37,733 bases of DNA from Phycisphaerae bacterium SM23_30 (GTDB lineage: Bacteria > Planctomycetota > Phycisphaerae > Sedimentisphaerales > SM23-30). A program made the position numbers and the translations under genes. The stretch spans positions 1 to 37,733 of the forward strand of contig LJUC01000006.1 of assembly GCA_001303695.1 (NCBI GenBank), given 5' to 3'. Below are positions 1 to 8,168 of this stretch, piece after piece. The first letter of the stretch is position 1, and each line of letters starts with the position of its first letter. Below the pieces are notes generated by a model. The model made no database searches. It had not been told where the DNA came from and saw nothing but the letters and a program-made list of their open reading frames with translations.

Positions 1-735
1 GGCCTGCTCTGCGGGATGCCGGTGCTAAAAGAGGTGTTGCGGCAATATGATGAAAGGTTAATATTGGATGCGGCATTTACCGATGGTCAGGAAGTACCCA
101 CCGGCGCCGCGGCGGGGTTAATTAACGGGCCCCTGCGGTCGCTGCTGGCGGCCGAACGCGTGTTGCTCAATTTTTTGCAGCGGCTAAGCGGCATCGCCAC
201 CACGACGGCGGCGTTCGTGGCGGCGGCGGCGGGTACCAAAGCAAAGATATACGATACTCGCAAAACCACGCCCGGCTGGCGGGAACTGGAGAAATACGCC
301 GTCCGCTGCGGCGGCGGCCGCAATCACCGACGGGGACTTTACGATGCCGTGCTGATCAAAGACAATCATCTTAGAGCCTTAGGAACGGGCGATCTAAAAG
401 AAAAACTTACCCAAACCGTCGAAAAGATACATAAACGCAGCGAAAAGATTGAATTTATAGAAGTGGAAGTAGATGACCTCAACCAGTTGCAGACCGTACT
501 GAGCGTGGAGGGCGTGGATATGGTCCTGCTGGACAATATGACGACCGAACAGTTGACCCGGGCCGTGCGTCTGCGCGATGAGGTGTCTGGCGATCGGAAA
601 TTCCTGTTGGAGGCGTCGGGCAGCATAACCTTAGAGAAAGTAGAACAAATCGCCCGGACCGGCGTCGATCGCATATCGGTAGGCGCCCTGACCCACTCCG
701 TCAGAGGCCTGGATATCGGCCTGGATTTGAGCTAA
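1..735 (+). CDS. nadC: Nicotinate-nucleotide pyrophosphorylase (quinolinate phosphoribosyltransferase), 5' truncated by window edge
   Basis: Converts quinolinate and PRPP to nicotinate mononucleotide, CO2 and PPi in de novo NAD synthesis. The reading frame is open from base 1 (GLLCG precedes the first visible Met at 16), so the true start lies upstream. About 244 residues are visible; the family is usually 280-290, so roughly 40 N-terminal residues are missing. Diagnostic blocks are LLNFLQRLSGIAT, then YDTRKTTPG (substrate-binding Arg/Lys region), VRCGGGRNHR, LIKDNH, and near the C-terminus LLEASGSI and ISVGALTHS, the phosphate-binding end of the barrel. It lies 33 bases upstream of birA on the same strand, so the two are probably co-transcribed. 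GC content is clearly higher than in the genes to the right. Confidence 0.96.
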   Translation, partial: GLLCGMPVLKEVLRQYDERLILDAAFTDGQEVPTGAAAGLINGPLRSLLAAERVLLNFLQRLSGIATTTAAFVAAAAGTKAKIYDTRKTTPGWRELEKYAVRCGGGRNHRRGLYDAVLIKDNHLRALGTGDLKEKLTQTVEKIHKRSEKIEFIEVEVDDLNQLQTVLSVEGVDMVLLDNMTTEQLTRAVRLRDEVSGDRKFLLEASGSITLEKVEQIARTGVDRISVGALTHSVRGLDIGLDLS

Positions 736-768
736 TAAATACGACCCGTAAGGTCGTGGCGATAATAT

Positions 769-1776
769 ATGACCCCCCCGTATCAAAATGAAACGGACGA
801 TGAACGGATCGGGGCGCAGCTGCTGGAATTATTGCGACGCAATAAAGGAAAGTGGGTGCAGATGGAGGCCCTGCGCCTGGCGCTGGAGCGGGAGCCGCCC
901 CGGATTCACCGGTTGATCGCGCAACTGGGCGAGATAGGTTATGAGATTGAAACCGCCCCCGTGAACGGGTTTCGTCTGGCCGGACCGGCGCCCCGTTTAA
1001 GTTCCCAATTGATCGAATTTGGCCTGGCCACCCGGCGGGTGGGTAAAAAGGTGCTGGTGTACGAAACGACCGACAGCACCAACGACGTCGCCTGGCATTA
1101 CGCCGCCGAAGCGGGTTATGACGGCCTGGCGGTGTTTGCCGAACATCAGCGCCGCGGCCGCGGCCGCCTGGGCCGCACCTGGCTGGCGCCTAAAGGCAGC
1201 AGCCTCCTATGTTCCATACTACTGCAGGATGAACCCGACCTCCGCCGGGAACCTTTAACCCTGCTGGCCGGCCTTGCCGTCGCCCGCGCCATAGTCCACG
1301 CCTGCCCCCTGCCCGTCAGCATCAACTGGCCTAACGATGTGACCGTCAGCCGGAAAAAGATCGCGGGGATTATGGTGGAATCAAGACAAATAAACTCTAA
1401 ATCCTGTTATGTCGTGGGCGCGGGCATCAACTGCCGGCAGACTCATGAGGATTTCGCCCCCGAAATACAATCCTTTGCCGCCTCCCTGCAGGAGCTTGCC
1501 GACCGGCCCGTCGATCGGCTGGAACTGGCCCGCCAGCTCCTCCGCGAGCTGGATTACTGGCTGGCGACCGTGAAAAACCAGGGCCTCGCCCGACTGCACG
1601 ATGAATGGTCGGCTTTATGCGACAACATCGGACGCCGCCTTACCCTTGTAAACAACAACCGCCGTTTCACCGGCCGCGTCATCGACGTAAACTGCCAAAA
1701 AGGCCTTATGCTCCAGTTGGACACCGGCGCCGTCATGCTCTTCGACGCCGCCACCACCACCGTCGAGATAACCTGA
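769..1776 (+). CDS. birA: Bifunctional biotin--[acetyl-CoA-carboxylase] ligase / biotin operon repressor
   Basis: Activates biotin with ATP and attaches it to the biotin carboxyl carrier protein. Residues ~12-70 form a winged-helix DNA-binding region (LLELLRRNKGKWVQMEAL, then the wing NGFRL), so this is the two-function form that can also repress biotin genes. The catalytic domain has the biotinyl-AMP loop GRGRLGRTW at 130-138, then NWPNDV and KIAGIMVES. The C-terminal SH3-like domain ends near residue 335, a normal length for the family. The start at 769 leaves a 33-base gap after nadC with only a weak ribosome-binding site. No biotin operator is recognisable in the short gap, so autoregulation cannot be claimed. 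Confidence 0.95.
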   Translation: MTPPYQNETDDERIGAQLLELLRRNKGKWVQMEALRLALEREPPRIHRLIAQLGEIGYEIETAPVNGFRLAGPAPRLSSQLIEFGLATRRVGKKVLVYETTDSTNDVAWHYAAEAGYDGLAVFAEHQRRGRGRLGRTWLAPKGSSLLCSILLQDEPDLRREPLTLLAGLAVARAIVHACPLPVSINWPNDVTVSRKKIAGIMVESRQINSKSCYVVGAGINCRQTHEDFAPEIQSFAASLQELADRPVDRLELARQLLRELDYWLATVKNQGLARLHDEWSALCDNIGRRLTLVNNNRRFTGRVIDVNCQKGLMLQLDTGAVMLFDAATTTVEIT

Positions 1777-1965
1777 TATTAACAATCAAAATTAAAAACC
1801 ATAACCCCAGCTTTGGGGACGATACCAAAATTTCACTTCGTAAACCATTGATTCTAATGAATTTATAGCAAGTACAAAATATTTAAGAAAATTACCCGCC
1901 CCCGCCCCCGGCGCTTTATCTAAACCAGCCCCCGGCGCCGGCAAGCGTTCCGTCATCCTCAGCGG

Positions 1966-2871
1966 ATGCAGGAGGCGATCCAGGAACGGATTCTCCGGCG
2001 CGTGTCCTGCCGGGATTATGAGAGGGTCCTGGAAGATATCTGTGACGGCTATGGCATAGACAAAAGCTCGGTCAGCCGCCATTGGAAGGCCGCCAGCACC
2101 CGCCAACTCCAACAGATGCTCCAGCGGCTTCTGGAGGATCTGGACCTGGCGGTCCTCTTGCTGGACGGCAAACGATTCTATAAATTCACCCTGATCGTGG
2201 CTTTGGGGGTCGATTTTGCCGGTCGCAAGCATGTGCTGGGCTTATGGGCCGGAGACACCGAGAACGCCGAGGTCTGCGGTCAATTGCTGGATGAATTGAT
2301 TGAGCGGGGCTTGGCCGTCGATAAAAATTATCTGTTTATTCTCGACGGTTCCAAGGCCCTGAAGAAGGCGGTGAAAAAGCGGTTTGGTCGTCACGGTCTC
2401 ATTCAGCGTTGCCGTCTGCATAAGGAGCGAAACCTCCAGAGCCATTTGCCCAAGCACTATCATCGTTTGTTGCGGATGAAATTGCAGACGGCCTGGAACA
2501 TGACCGACTACGCCGAAGCTCTGGCCGAACTGCGTAAAGTTCACGACTGGTTGGCCACGATCAATATCGCCGCCGCTCACAGCTTGGAGGAAGGATTGGA
2601 AGAGACCTTGACGGTCAATAAGTTGAAGTTGTCTCCGGTCCTGCGTAAGCTATTTTGCACCACCAATATGATTGAAAGCAGTTTGTCCCTGGCGGATGAT
2701 CTCTGTCGGAATGTCAAGCATTGGCGGGATGCGAATATGGCCTGGCGTTGGTGTGGCAGTGTCTTACTGGAAGCCGAGAAGCGTTTTCACCGGATTCGTG
2801 GTTATCGTGAGCTGCCGCTGTTAATTCAGGCGTTGGAAAAGGGAGTTGATGAGAAGCAGAAGGTAGCGTAA
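1966..2871 (+). CDS. IS256/mutator-type transposase, N-terminally truncated
   Basis: DDE transposase of the mutator/IS256 superfamily. The 301 visible residues begin in the conserved ILRRVSCRDYERVL block that precedes the helix-turn-helix-like segment. Catalytic acids are visible as D67 (LLLDGKRF), D127 (FILDGSKAL) and E237 (TTNMIESS), with the typical RCRLHKERN block between D2 and E. The C-terminal FHRIRGYRELPLL end is intact. Full-length members are about 400 residues, so about 100 N-terminal residues are missing. The same frame upstream runs only to a TAA at 1921-1923, and no other frame supplies the missing part. I see no inverted repeat near 1777-1965 matching the right flank (2880-2930). 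It is therefore probably a dead IS copy. Confidence 0.85.
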   Translation: MQEAIQERILRRVSCRDYERVLEDICDGYGIDKSSVSRHWKAASTRQLQQMLQRLLEDLDLAVLLLDGKRFYKFTLIVALGVDFAGRKHVLGLWAGDTENAEVCGQLLDELIERGLAVDKNYLFILDGSKALKKAVKKRFGRHGLIQRCRLHKERNLQSHLPKHYHRLLRMKLQTAWNMTDYAEALAELRKVHDWLATINIAAAHSLEEGLEETLTVNKLKLSPVLRKLFCTTNMIESSLSLADDLCRNVKHWRDANMAWRWCGSVLLEAEKRFHRIRGYRELPLLIQALEKGVDEKQKVA

Positions 2872-2902
2872 AATCATGGAGTCTAACTGAGCTATATGCT
2901 AA

Positions 2903-3097
2903 AGTTCAACGGAAAGTGGGACAACCTCCCATTCCTCCAGCGCCATCCTTGATTTGTACTTCACCATGAACGACCGGCATTCCCAGATGGCGATGAACAG
3001 CCTGAGCTTCAGCAGTGAAAATCCGGAAAATAGGACAGTTATAGGACAGTCAGGTGGCAATTTTTCTGCAAACCCCTCACAACCTATCCATTTCTAA
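2903..3097 (+). pseudogene. Probable tyrosine recombinase (integrase) C-terminal remnant
   Basis: The frame is open from 2903 to the TAA at 3095-3097. From about 2930 it reads HSSSAILDLYFTMND followed by RHSQMAMNSLSF. This resembles the end of tyrosine recombinases, where a His in a GHSS-like motif is followed by the catalytic Tyr in a sequence such as LDRYYHLND. No start codon or upstream catalytic domain is present, and the homologous part begins where the IS remnant ends. It stops 28 bases from the 3' end of the tRNA-Ser gene, where an integrase gene of a tRNA-targeting element would be expected. The assignment rests on a short motif match and is tentative. Confidence 0.5.
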
Positions 3098-3125
3098 GCA
3101 CTTACAAACACCCTCAAAAATGCAA

Positions 3126-3213
3126 CGGAGAGGGCGGGATTCGAACCCGCGGTACGGGTGAACCGCACACCGGTTTTCGAGACCAGCTCCTTAAGCCACT
3201 CGGACACCTCTCC
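3126..3213 (-). tRNA. tRNA-Ser (anticodon CGA)
   Basis: Read on the minus strand, the gene begins GGAGAGGTGTCCGAGTGG and ends in CCTCTCC plus discriminator G. The 7-bp acceptor stem GGAGAGG/CCTCTCC is perfect. The anticodon arm CTGGT-CTCGAAA-ACCGG gives anticodon CGA, reading UCG. A long variable arm and the T loop GGTTCGAATCC are present, as expected for a class II serine tRNA of 88 nt. No CCA is encoded; the genome continues GTTGCA. The 3' end faces the integrase remnant, so this tRNA may be an attachment site of a lost element. Confidence 0.97.
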
Positions 3214-3332
3214 ATATCTTAGGATATTCAGTATAATAAATAATCAAATTGAAGATAGTTATTTTGCCGGGTCAAACCTTCAAGTCAATTAAGTCATTAT
3301 ATTATAAGTAGTTATGAAATTGACTCAAAAGA

Positions 3333-3360
3333 TTGTTAATATTTTTTTATATGATATAAT
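3333..3360 (+). promoter_or_regulatory. Putative sigma-70 promoter for the histidine kinase operon
   Basis: TTGTTA at 3333-3338 and TATAAT at 3355-3360 are separated by 16 bases in a strongly AT-rich stretch. The kinase start codon lies 40 bases downstream. The call is based on box match and spacing only. Confidence 0.5.
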
Positions 3361-3399
3361 TAAGGGAAATTCAAGGTAGTCTTTAATAAAAGAAAATTT

Positions 3400-4533
3400 A
3401 TGAAAGATGAACAATCATATCGTACTACGGAATCGGCCTTACGGGAACGGGTCAAAGAACTTACCTGTCTATTTCAAATTGCCCAAATAGCGGCCAAACC
3501 TCATAAATTGCTTAAAGACACTCTCCAGGAAATAGTTGCTCTTCTTCCTTCGGCCTGGAAATACCCGGAGATCACCCAAGCCCGGTTATTGCTAGATAAA
3601 GTTGCCTACACCACGCCGGGATTTCGGGAAGGTTATCAAAAGTTATCTGCGGATGTGGTGATCAACGGCGTATATCGGGGAGAATTGGAAATCACTTACC
3701 TGGATGAGAAGCCTGAAATAGATGTGGGACCTTTTCTTAAAGAAGAACAATATTTGATAAATGCGGTGGCCCGTCAATTGGAGCTGGTTATCGAAAATAA
3801 ACAGGCCGAAGAAGACAAGATCAAATTGCAAGATCAATTACGACATGCCGACCGGCTGGCGACGATCGGCATGCTGGCGGCGGGGGTGGCGCATGAATTA
3901 AACGAACCTTTGGGAAATATTTTGGGATTTGCCCAATTGGCCAAAAAGCTGCCGGAAGTTTCGGAGCAGGTACGGCAGGATTTAGCAAAGATCGAACAGG
4001 CATCGTTGTATGCCCGGGAGATCATTCAAAAATTGCTCTTTTTCGCCCGTCAGCAACCGTTGAAGAAAGACCGGGTCAATCTTAATCAGCTCGTAGAAAA
4101 CGGTCTATCTTTTTTGGAGGCGCGCTGTACCAAAGAAGATATTAATTTGGTACGGAAGTTGAATTCGCAGGTGCCGGATATTATGGCCGATCCCTCTCAG
4201 ATTCATCAAACACTCGTTAATTTGGTAGTAAACGCCATCCAGGCCATGCCGGAAGGAGGTAGATTAACCGTGCGTACGGACGCCTCGGAAGATAATGTCA
4301 TCCTGATGGTGGAAGATACGGGAACGGGTATGGACGAAGAGCTGATTGAGAATATTTTTATGCCTTTTTTCACCACTAAAGAAATGGGAACGGGTTTGGG
4401 ATTGCCGGTAGTACATGGGATCGTCACGGCGCACGGGGGCACGATAAAAGTGGATAGCAAAGTGAATTTCGGGAGTCGATTTGTGGTTCAACTGCCCATA
4501 AAATCCGATGACGATTCGGAAGGTAACAGTTGA
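3400..4533 (+). CDS. Cytoplasmic NtrB-like sensor histidine kinase
   Basis: Two-component sensor of 377 residues that should phosphorylate the regulator encoded directly downstream. No membrane segment or signal peptide is visible, so it is cytosolic and senses an internal signal. Residues ~10-135 look GAF-like (LLPSAWKYPEITQARL, then VVINGVYRGELEITY). A short coiled stretch leads into the HisKA domain, with phospho-acceptor His165 in AAGVAHELNEPLGNILG. The HATPase domain has the N box NLVVNAIQAMPEGG, G1 DTGTGMDEE, F box FFTTKEMGTGLGLP and G2 GIVTAHGGTI. It ends TGA at 4531-4533, one base before the regulator's preferred start, so translation is probably coupled. Family and context suggest nitrogen control, but the ligand is not evident. 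Confidence 0.92.
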   Translation: MKDEQSYRTTESALRERVKELTCLFQIAQIAAKPHKLLKDTLQEIVALLPSAWKYPEITQARLLLDKVAYTTPGFREGYQKLSADVVINGVYRGELEITYLDEKPEIDVGPFLKEEQYLINAVARQLELVIENKQAEEDKIKLQDQLRHADRLATIGMLAAGVAHELNEPLGNILGFAQLAKKLPEVSEQVRQDLAKIEQASLYAREIIQKLLFFARQQPLKKDRVNLNQLVENGLSFLEARCTKEDINLVRKLNSQVPDIMADPSQIHQTLVNLVVNAIQAMPEGGRLTVRTDASEDNVILMVEDTGTGMDEELIENIFMPFFTTKEMGTGLGLPVVHGIVTAHGGTIKVDSKVNFGSRFVVQLPIKSDDDSEGNS

Positions 4534-4534
4534 T

Positions 4535-5887
4535 ATGCCATCTCAGAAAAGTAAAGAACGAATATTGATTGTGGATGATTCTCAGAGCACTCTGGAGTTG
4601 CTCCAGCGCAATTTAACCGCAGAAAATTATCAGGTTTTTTCCGCCTCAGGAGTGACCGAAGCCGTCGAGGTGCTCGAGAACACGGCTGTGGACTTGGTCA
4701 TTACCGACTTGAAGATGCCCAAAATCAGCGGATTAGACCTGGTGCGACATGTGCGGGAAAATTACCATAATACTGAAGTGATTATGATCACCGGCTATGC
4801 CTCGATTGAAGGGGCGGTAAGCGCCGTCAAAAGCGGAGCGGAGGATTATCTGCCAAAACCTTTCACTGACCAGGAGCTATTAACGGCGGTGAACCGCGCC
4901 TTTGAAAAACTTAAGATACGACGTTTGGAGCAGGCCAGTAAATCCAAGATTAAGACGGGGCCGGGCGGTCTCATCGGTCAATCAAAAGCGATACAAAAGA
5001 TATATGCCGCTCTGGAAAAGGCGGCTTCCACCACAGCTACCGTCTTAATAACCGGCGAAAGCGGTACCGGTAAGGAATTGGTAGCACGGGCCATTCACTA
5101 CGGCAGTAGCTGCTCCTCGGCGCCGTTCGTGCCCGTTAATTGCGGGGGAATCCCCGAGACTCTCCTAGAGAGCGAGCTTTTCGGGCACGTCAAAGGAGCC
5201 TTCACCGGGGCCACTGAATCTCGGGCCGGTTTTTTTCATGCTGCCGACGGGGGGACGATCTTTCTCGATGAGATCGGTGAAATGAGCCTTTCCATGCAGG
5301 TTAAATTGTTACGCGTCCTGCAAGACAAACAGGTCTGTATGGTAGGGTCGCACCGATTGCGCGAGGTGAATGTCAGAATTCTGGCCGCTTCCAATAAGGA
5401 TTTGTCCGAAGCGGTGAAAAAAGGGACGTTTCGAGAGGATTTGTTTTACCGGTTGAATGTGATTTCGATTTTTCTGCCTCCGCTGCGTGAAAGGGGCGAC
5501 GATATTCTATTGTTAGCGCGGTATTTTGTCGACAAGTTTGCCAAGGAAATGGACAGGCCGCCGGTGCAGTTTTCCGATGAAGTTTTACAGGTATTGCGTA
5601 ATTATTACTGGCCGGGCAACGTGCGTGAGTTGGAAAACGTGGTCCAGCGGCTTTTGGTGATGACAGAGGGCAACTTAATTAAAGCGCCGGATTTACCCTC
5701 ATTGATGCGGTTTTCCGCCTTGCGGAAAAAAGGCTTCGATCGCACGTTAGCACAAGTAGAAGCGGAATATATCCGCCACGTGCTGGACAGCGTGCGAGGT
5801 AATAAGACTCGGGCGGCTAAAGTGTTGGGGATCGACCGTAAAACCCTCCGCGAAAAATTAAAAAGTATCGAAGAAGATAATAAATAA
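4535..5887 (+). CDS. Sigma-54-dependent NtrC-family response regulator
   Basis: Transcription activator of 450 residues. Receiver domain (~8-122): acidic pair in ILIVDDSQ, phospho-acceptor Asp58 in VITDLKMP, Lys in YLPKPF. The central AAA+ domain has Walker A GESGTGKE, the GAFTGA loop that contacts sigma-54, Walker B GGTIFLDEIGEM and the arginine-finger region LFYRLNVISIFLPPLRER. The C-terminus is a Fis-type helix-turn-helix (GNKTRAAKVLGIDRKTLREKL). I prefer the ATG at 4535, with GGAAGG 11 bases upstream, over the in-frame ATG at 4508, which overlaps the kinase and has no ribosome-binding site. A matching sigma-54 promoter occurs 343 bases downstream, ahead of the next transcription unit. Confidence 0.94.
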   Translation: MPSQKSKERILIVDDSQSTLELLQRNLTAENYQVFSASGVTEAVEVLENTAVDLVITDLKMPKISGLDLVRHVRENYHNTEVIMITGYASIEGAVSAVKSGAEDYLPKPFTDQELLTAVNRAFEKLKIRRLEQASKSKIKTGPGGLIGQSKAIQKIYAALEKAASTTATVLITGESGTGKELVARAIHYGSSCSSAPFVPVNCGGIPETLLESELFGHVKGAFTGATESRAGFFHAADGGTIFLDEIGEMSLSMQVKLLRVLQDKQVCMVGSHRLREVNVRILAASNKDLSEAVKKGTFREDLFYRLNVISIFLPPLRERGDDILLLARYFVDKFAKEMDRPPVQFSDEVLQVLRNYYWPGNVRELENVVQRLLVMTEGNLIKAPDLPSLMRFSALRKKGFDRTLAQVEAEYIRHVLDSVRGNKTRAAKVLGIDRKTLREKLKSIEEDNK

Positions 5888-6230
5888 ATTTTTTGGTATT
5901 ACCTTTTCCTGCCCTTCAATTTTTTTCTCAATCATACTTCATCGGTTACCTACGTATGAAAGAGGGAACTACGAGATTATTTGCCGCGCTAAAAATAACT
6001 CAAACAGAACATCTTGGTTTTGTTAGGTGTTTTTAAAAAAGCGGGGAGTTTTCCACCGGCGGGGTATTTTTCCCCGGAAGTTTCCACGACCAAATAAGAT
6101 CACCGTCGGTAAGCATCTCACTTTAGCAATTAAGGAGAAATTCTGTAAATCGTTGTATAATAAAAGGTTAACGCCGTCGAAAAATGCCGGGGCGTTTAAT
6201 TTTTCCGGTTTAGGTTTTGATCCGATCATT
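5888..6230 (+). other. Intergenic leader with possible activator-binding dyads
   Basis: No convincing gene is seen between the regulator and the next promoter. Two small inverted repeats stand out. One is AACATCT-N10-AGGTGTT at 6008-6031, with one mismatch between arms, followed by a T run. The other is CGGGG-N7-CCCCG at about 6059-6076, flanked by two similar TTTCC-type tracts. They sit roughly 155-225 bases upstream of the -24/-12 promoter, a normal distance for NtrC-type enhancer sites. The first could equally be a weak terminator of the kinase-regulator operon. Confidence 0.3.
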
Positions 6231-6246
6231 TGGCACATCCTTTGTA
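6231..6246 (+). promoter_or_regulatory. Sigma-54 (-24/-12) promoter
   Basis: TGGCAC at 6231-6236 and TTGTA at 6242-6246 have the exact spacing of the consensus TGGCACG-N4-TTGCW, with invariant GG at -24. Deviations are A for G at position 7 and T for C in the -12 element. Transcription would start near 6257, about 48 bases before the ATG at 6305. Immediately upstream is a sigma-54 activator gene, which supports the call. Confidence 0.75.
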
Positions 6247-6304
6247 TTAAGTTCCTTATGGAAAACGATGGAAAAATAAAACCTTAATCAAAAGGAGCAA
6301 AACC

Positions 6305-6643
6305 ATGCTGAAAACCAAAGAAAAAAGACACATGCCCCAAAACATCAAGACCAAGGTGTTTTACGATCTGTGTTCTACCTGCATCCACGCCAAATACTGC
6401 ACTTTTCCCCAGGATCCGATGACGCCGGTGCAGCAATGCGAAGAGTTTGATGATCGCGTCGAAGTTGCGCCGCGCCCGATCAAAGAAAGAAAGGATCTGG
6501 AGATGAACACTTCTGTTGGAGCAGAAAACGATCGAGAGGAAAAATCGCATTATAAAGGGTTATGCAGCGATTGTCGAAACCGGCATACCTGTGTTTTCCC
6601 GAAGCCTGAAGGTGGCGTCTGGTATTGCGAGGAATATCAGTAA
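6305..6643 (+). CDS. Small tandem Cys-cluster protein
   Basis: A protein of 112 residues made of two related halves. Each carries a four-cysteine cluster: LCSTCIHAKYCTFP, then QQCEEF; and LCSDCRNRHTCVFP, then YCEEY. The pattern is CxxC-x5-C-x(10-13)-CEE(F/Y), consistent with two small zinc or metal sites. A hydrophilic linker (~45-80) joins them. The start is supported by AAGGAG seven bases upstream. It is the first gene after the sigma-54 promoter and lies 97 bases ahead of glutamate dehydrogenase, so it is probably co-expressed with it. I do not know its function; a regulator or partner of the dehydrogenase is only inferred from position. Confidence 0.8.
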   Translation: MLKTKEKRHMPQNIKTKVFYDLCSTCIHAKYCTFPQDPMTPVQQCEEFDDRVEVAPRPIKERKDLEMNTSVGAENDREEKSHYKGLCSDCRNRHTCVFPKPEGGVWYCEEYQ

Positions 6644-6740
6644 CCAAAAAGAAACCAGCAGATGGTAAGCGTCTCTTATGGATGAAGATTAGTCTCATGA
6701 GTTTGTTAAAAATCCCTCTTGATAAATTGGAGATTCGATT

Positions 6741-8069
6741 ATGACCAGAGTAATAGAAAATATTACCGGATCCGCCGCGGAAACCATAGAAACAAAGGGG
6801 GCTGCAAAAGTTGCAACAAGACCAAAACCTACCAATCTCTATGAGGATGTCCGCAGTCTTATATTGGATATCGTAGATAAAATGCACCTTGAAGAACGGT
6901 ATCCGAGGCAAAATATCGTGCAGCGTTTTCTAGAGCCCGACAAGGTAATTGTCTTTACTGTCTATGTGCAGCGTGACAACGGCTCAGTGGACATTTTCGA
7001 GTGTTACCGGGTTCAGCACGATGATACGCTGGGCTGTTATAAAGGGGGCATCCGATTTCATCCGGAGGTAAACCTAGACGAGGTCAAGGCCCTAGCCACC
7101 TGGATGACCATTAAAACGGCTCTGGTGGATATTCCCTTCGGCGGCGCCAAGGGCGGCATCAAAGTGGACCCGACCAAACTGTCGGTGGCGGAGCTGGAGC
7201 GCCTGGTGCGTAAGTACACCCAGGGTCTGTTGAACGATATAGGACCGGCTTCTGACATTCCGGCCCCGGATGTGGGCACTTCCTCTCGGGAAATGGCCTG
7301 GATTTACGACGAGTATCGCAAACATCGCACGGTGGCCCGCGGGGTGGTAACCGGAAAACCTATTGAGGTGGGAGGCTCGCTAGGTCGTTCGGCGGCTACC
7401 GGCAACGGGATGGTGTGTACCATGATGCAGGCTATTAAGGATTTGGGATTAAAGGATCCCACGGTGGCCATTCAGGGATTCGGTAACGTGGGAAGCCATG
7501 CTGCTCTGGCATGTGCCGCCCGAGGCATTACGGTAGATGCGGTGAACGATGTGTATGGAGGTATTTACAACAACCAAGGTATAAACATACCGGCTTTGGT
7601 GCAACACGTCAACCAAACCGGCAGTGTGGTCGGCTTTTCGGGGGCGGATAAATTGCTCGACGACATCATAGCCTACCCCTGCGACATTTTATTACCTTGT
7701 GCATTGGAAGGCGCCATCACCGCCGAAAATGCCCATATGGTTCAGGCACGCCTGATTGTCGAGGGAGCGAACGGGCCGGTGACATTGGACGCCGACGACG
7801 TCTTAAACGACATGGGGGTGTTAATCATACCTGATATCCTGGCCAACAGCGGCGGGGTGATTGTCAGCTATTACGAAACGGTCCAGAACCGCCAGGGATT
7901 ATATTGGGAAGAAAAGAAAGTAAATGATCTGCTCTACCGGCAAATCACCAAGGCATATCAGCAGGTCAGTAACATGGCCCGAAAACAAAATATCAGTTAT
8001 CGTAAAGCAAGTTACTATTTGGCCATTGATAAAATCGCCCGCGCCATTATCATGCGCGGCGCCCAATAA
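6741..8069 (+). CDS. gdhA: Glutamate dehydrogenase (Glu/Leu/Phe/Val family)
   Basis: Catalyses reversible oxidative deamination of glutamate to 2-oxoglutarate and ammonia with NAD(P). It has 442 residues. Substrate-domain features are YKGGIRFHP (Lys101), the WMTIKTAL Lys125, catalytic Lys137 in PFGGAKGGI and Asp177 in DIPAPDVGT. The Rossmann nucleotide-binding motif is GFGNVGSHA near residue 246. An N-terminal extension of ~30 residues precedes the conserved domain. GGAG lies upstream of the ATG. It is second in the sigma-54-promoted unit, linking an NtrB/NtrC-like pair to nitrogen assimilation or glutamate catabolism. Coenzyme specificity cannot be read with confidence. No clear terminator is seen in the 99 bases before the convergent gene. 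Confidence 0.95.
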   Translation: MTRVIENITGSAAETIETKGAAKVATRPKPTNLYEDVRSLILDIVDKMHLEERYPRQNIVQRFLEPDKVIVFTVYVQRDNGSVDIFECYRVQHDDTLGCYKGGIRFHPEVNLDEVKALATWMTIKTALVDIPFGGAKGGIKVDPTKLSVAELERLVRKYTQGLLNDIGPASDIPAPDVGTSSREMAWIYDEYRKHRTVARGVVTGKPIEVGGSLGRSAATGNGMVCTMMQAIKDLGLKDPTVAIQGFGNVGSHAALACAARGITVDAVNDVYGGIYNNQGINIPALVQHVNQTGSVVGFSGADKLLDDIIAYPCDILLPCALEGAITAENAHMVQARLIVEGANGPVTLDADDVLNDMGVLIIPDILANSGGVIVSYYETVQNRQGLYWEEKKVNDLLYRQITKAYQQVSNMARKQNISYRKASYYLAIDKIARAIIMRGAQ

Positions 8070-8168
8070 GATAACTTATTTGACAAGGACGAATGGAAGG
8101 CAAGATCAGGTTGTGACGGTGTAATATATTTTTATCATTAAACGCATGAGGAATTATGTAAAATAGTG

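Noticed and set aside
1805-1818. CCCCA-GCTT-TGGGG hairpin after birA as a terminator
   Set aside because: The stem is only five pairs and no T run follows on the plus strand.
3320-3360. TTGACT at 3320 as the -35 box for TATAAT at 3355
   Set aside because: The spacing of 29 bases is too long; TTGTTA at 3333 fits better.
4508-4534. Earlier in-frame ATG for the NtrC-like regulator
   Set aside because: It overlaps the kinase gene, has no ribosome-binding site, and the added residues precede the normal receiver start.
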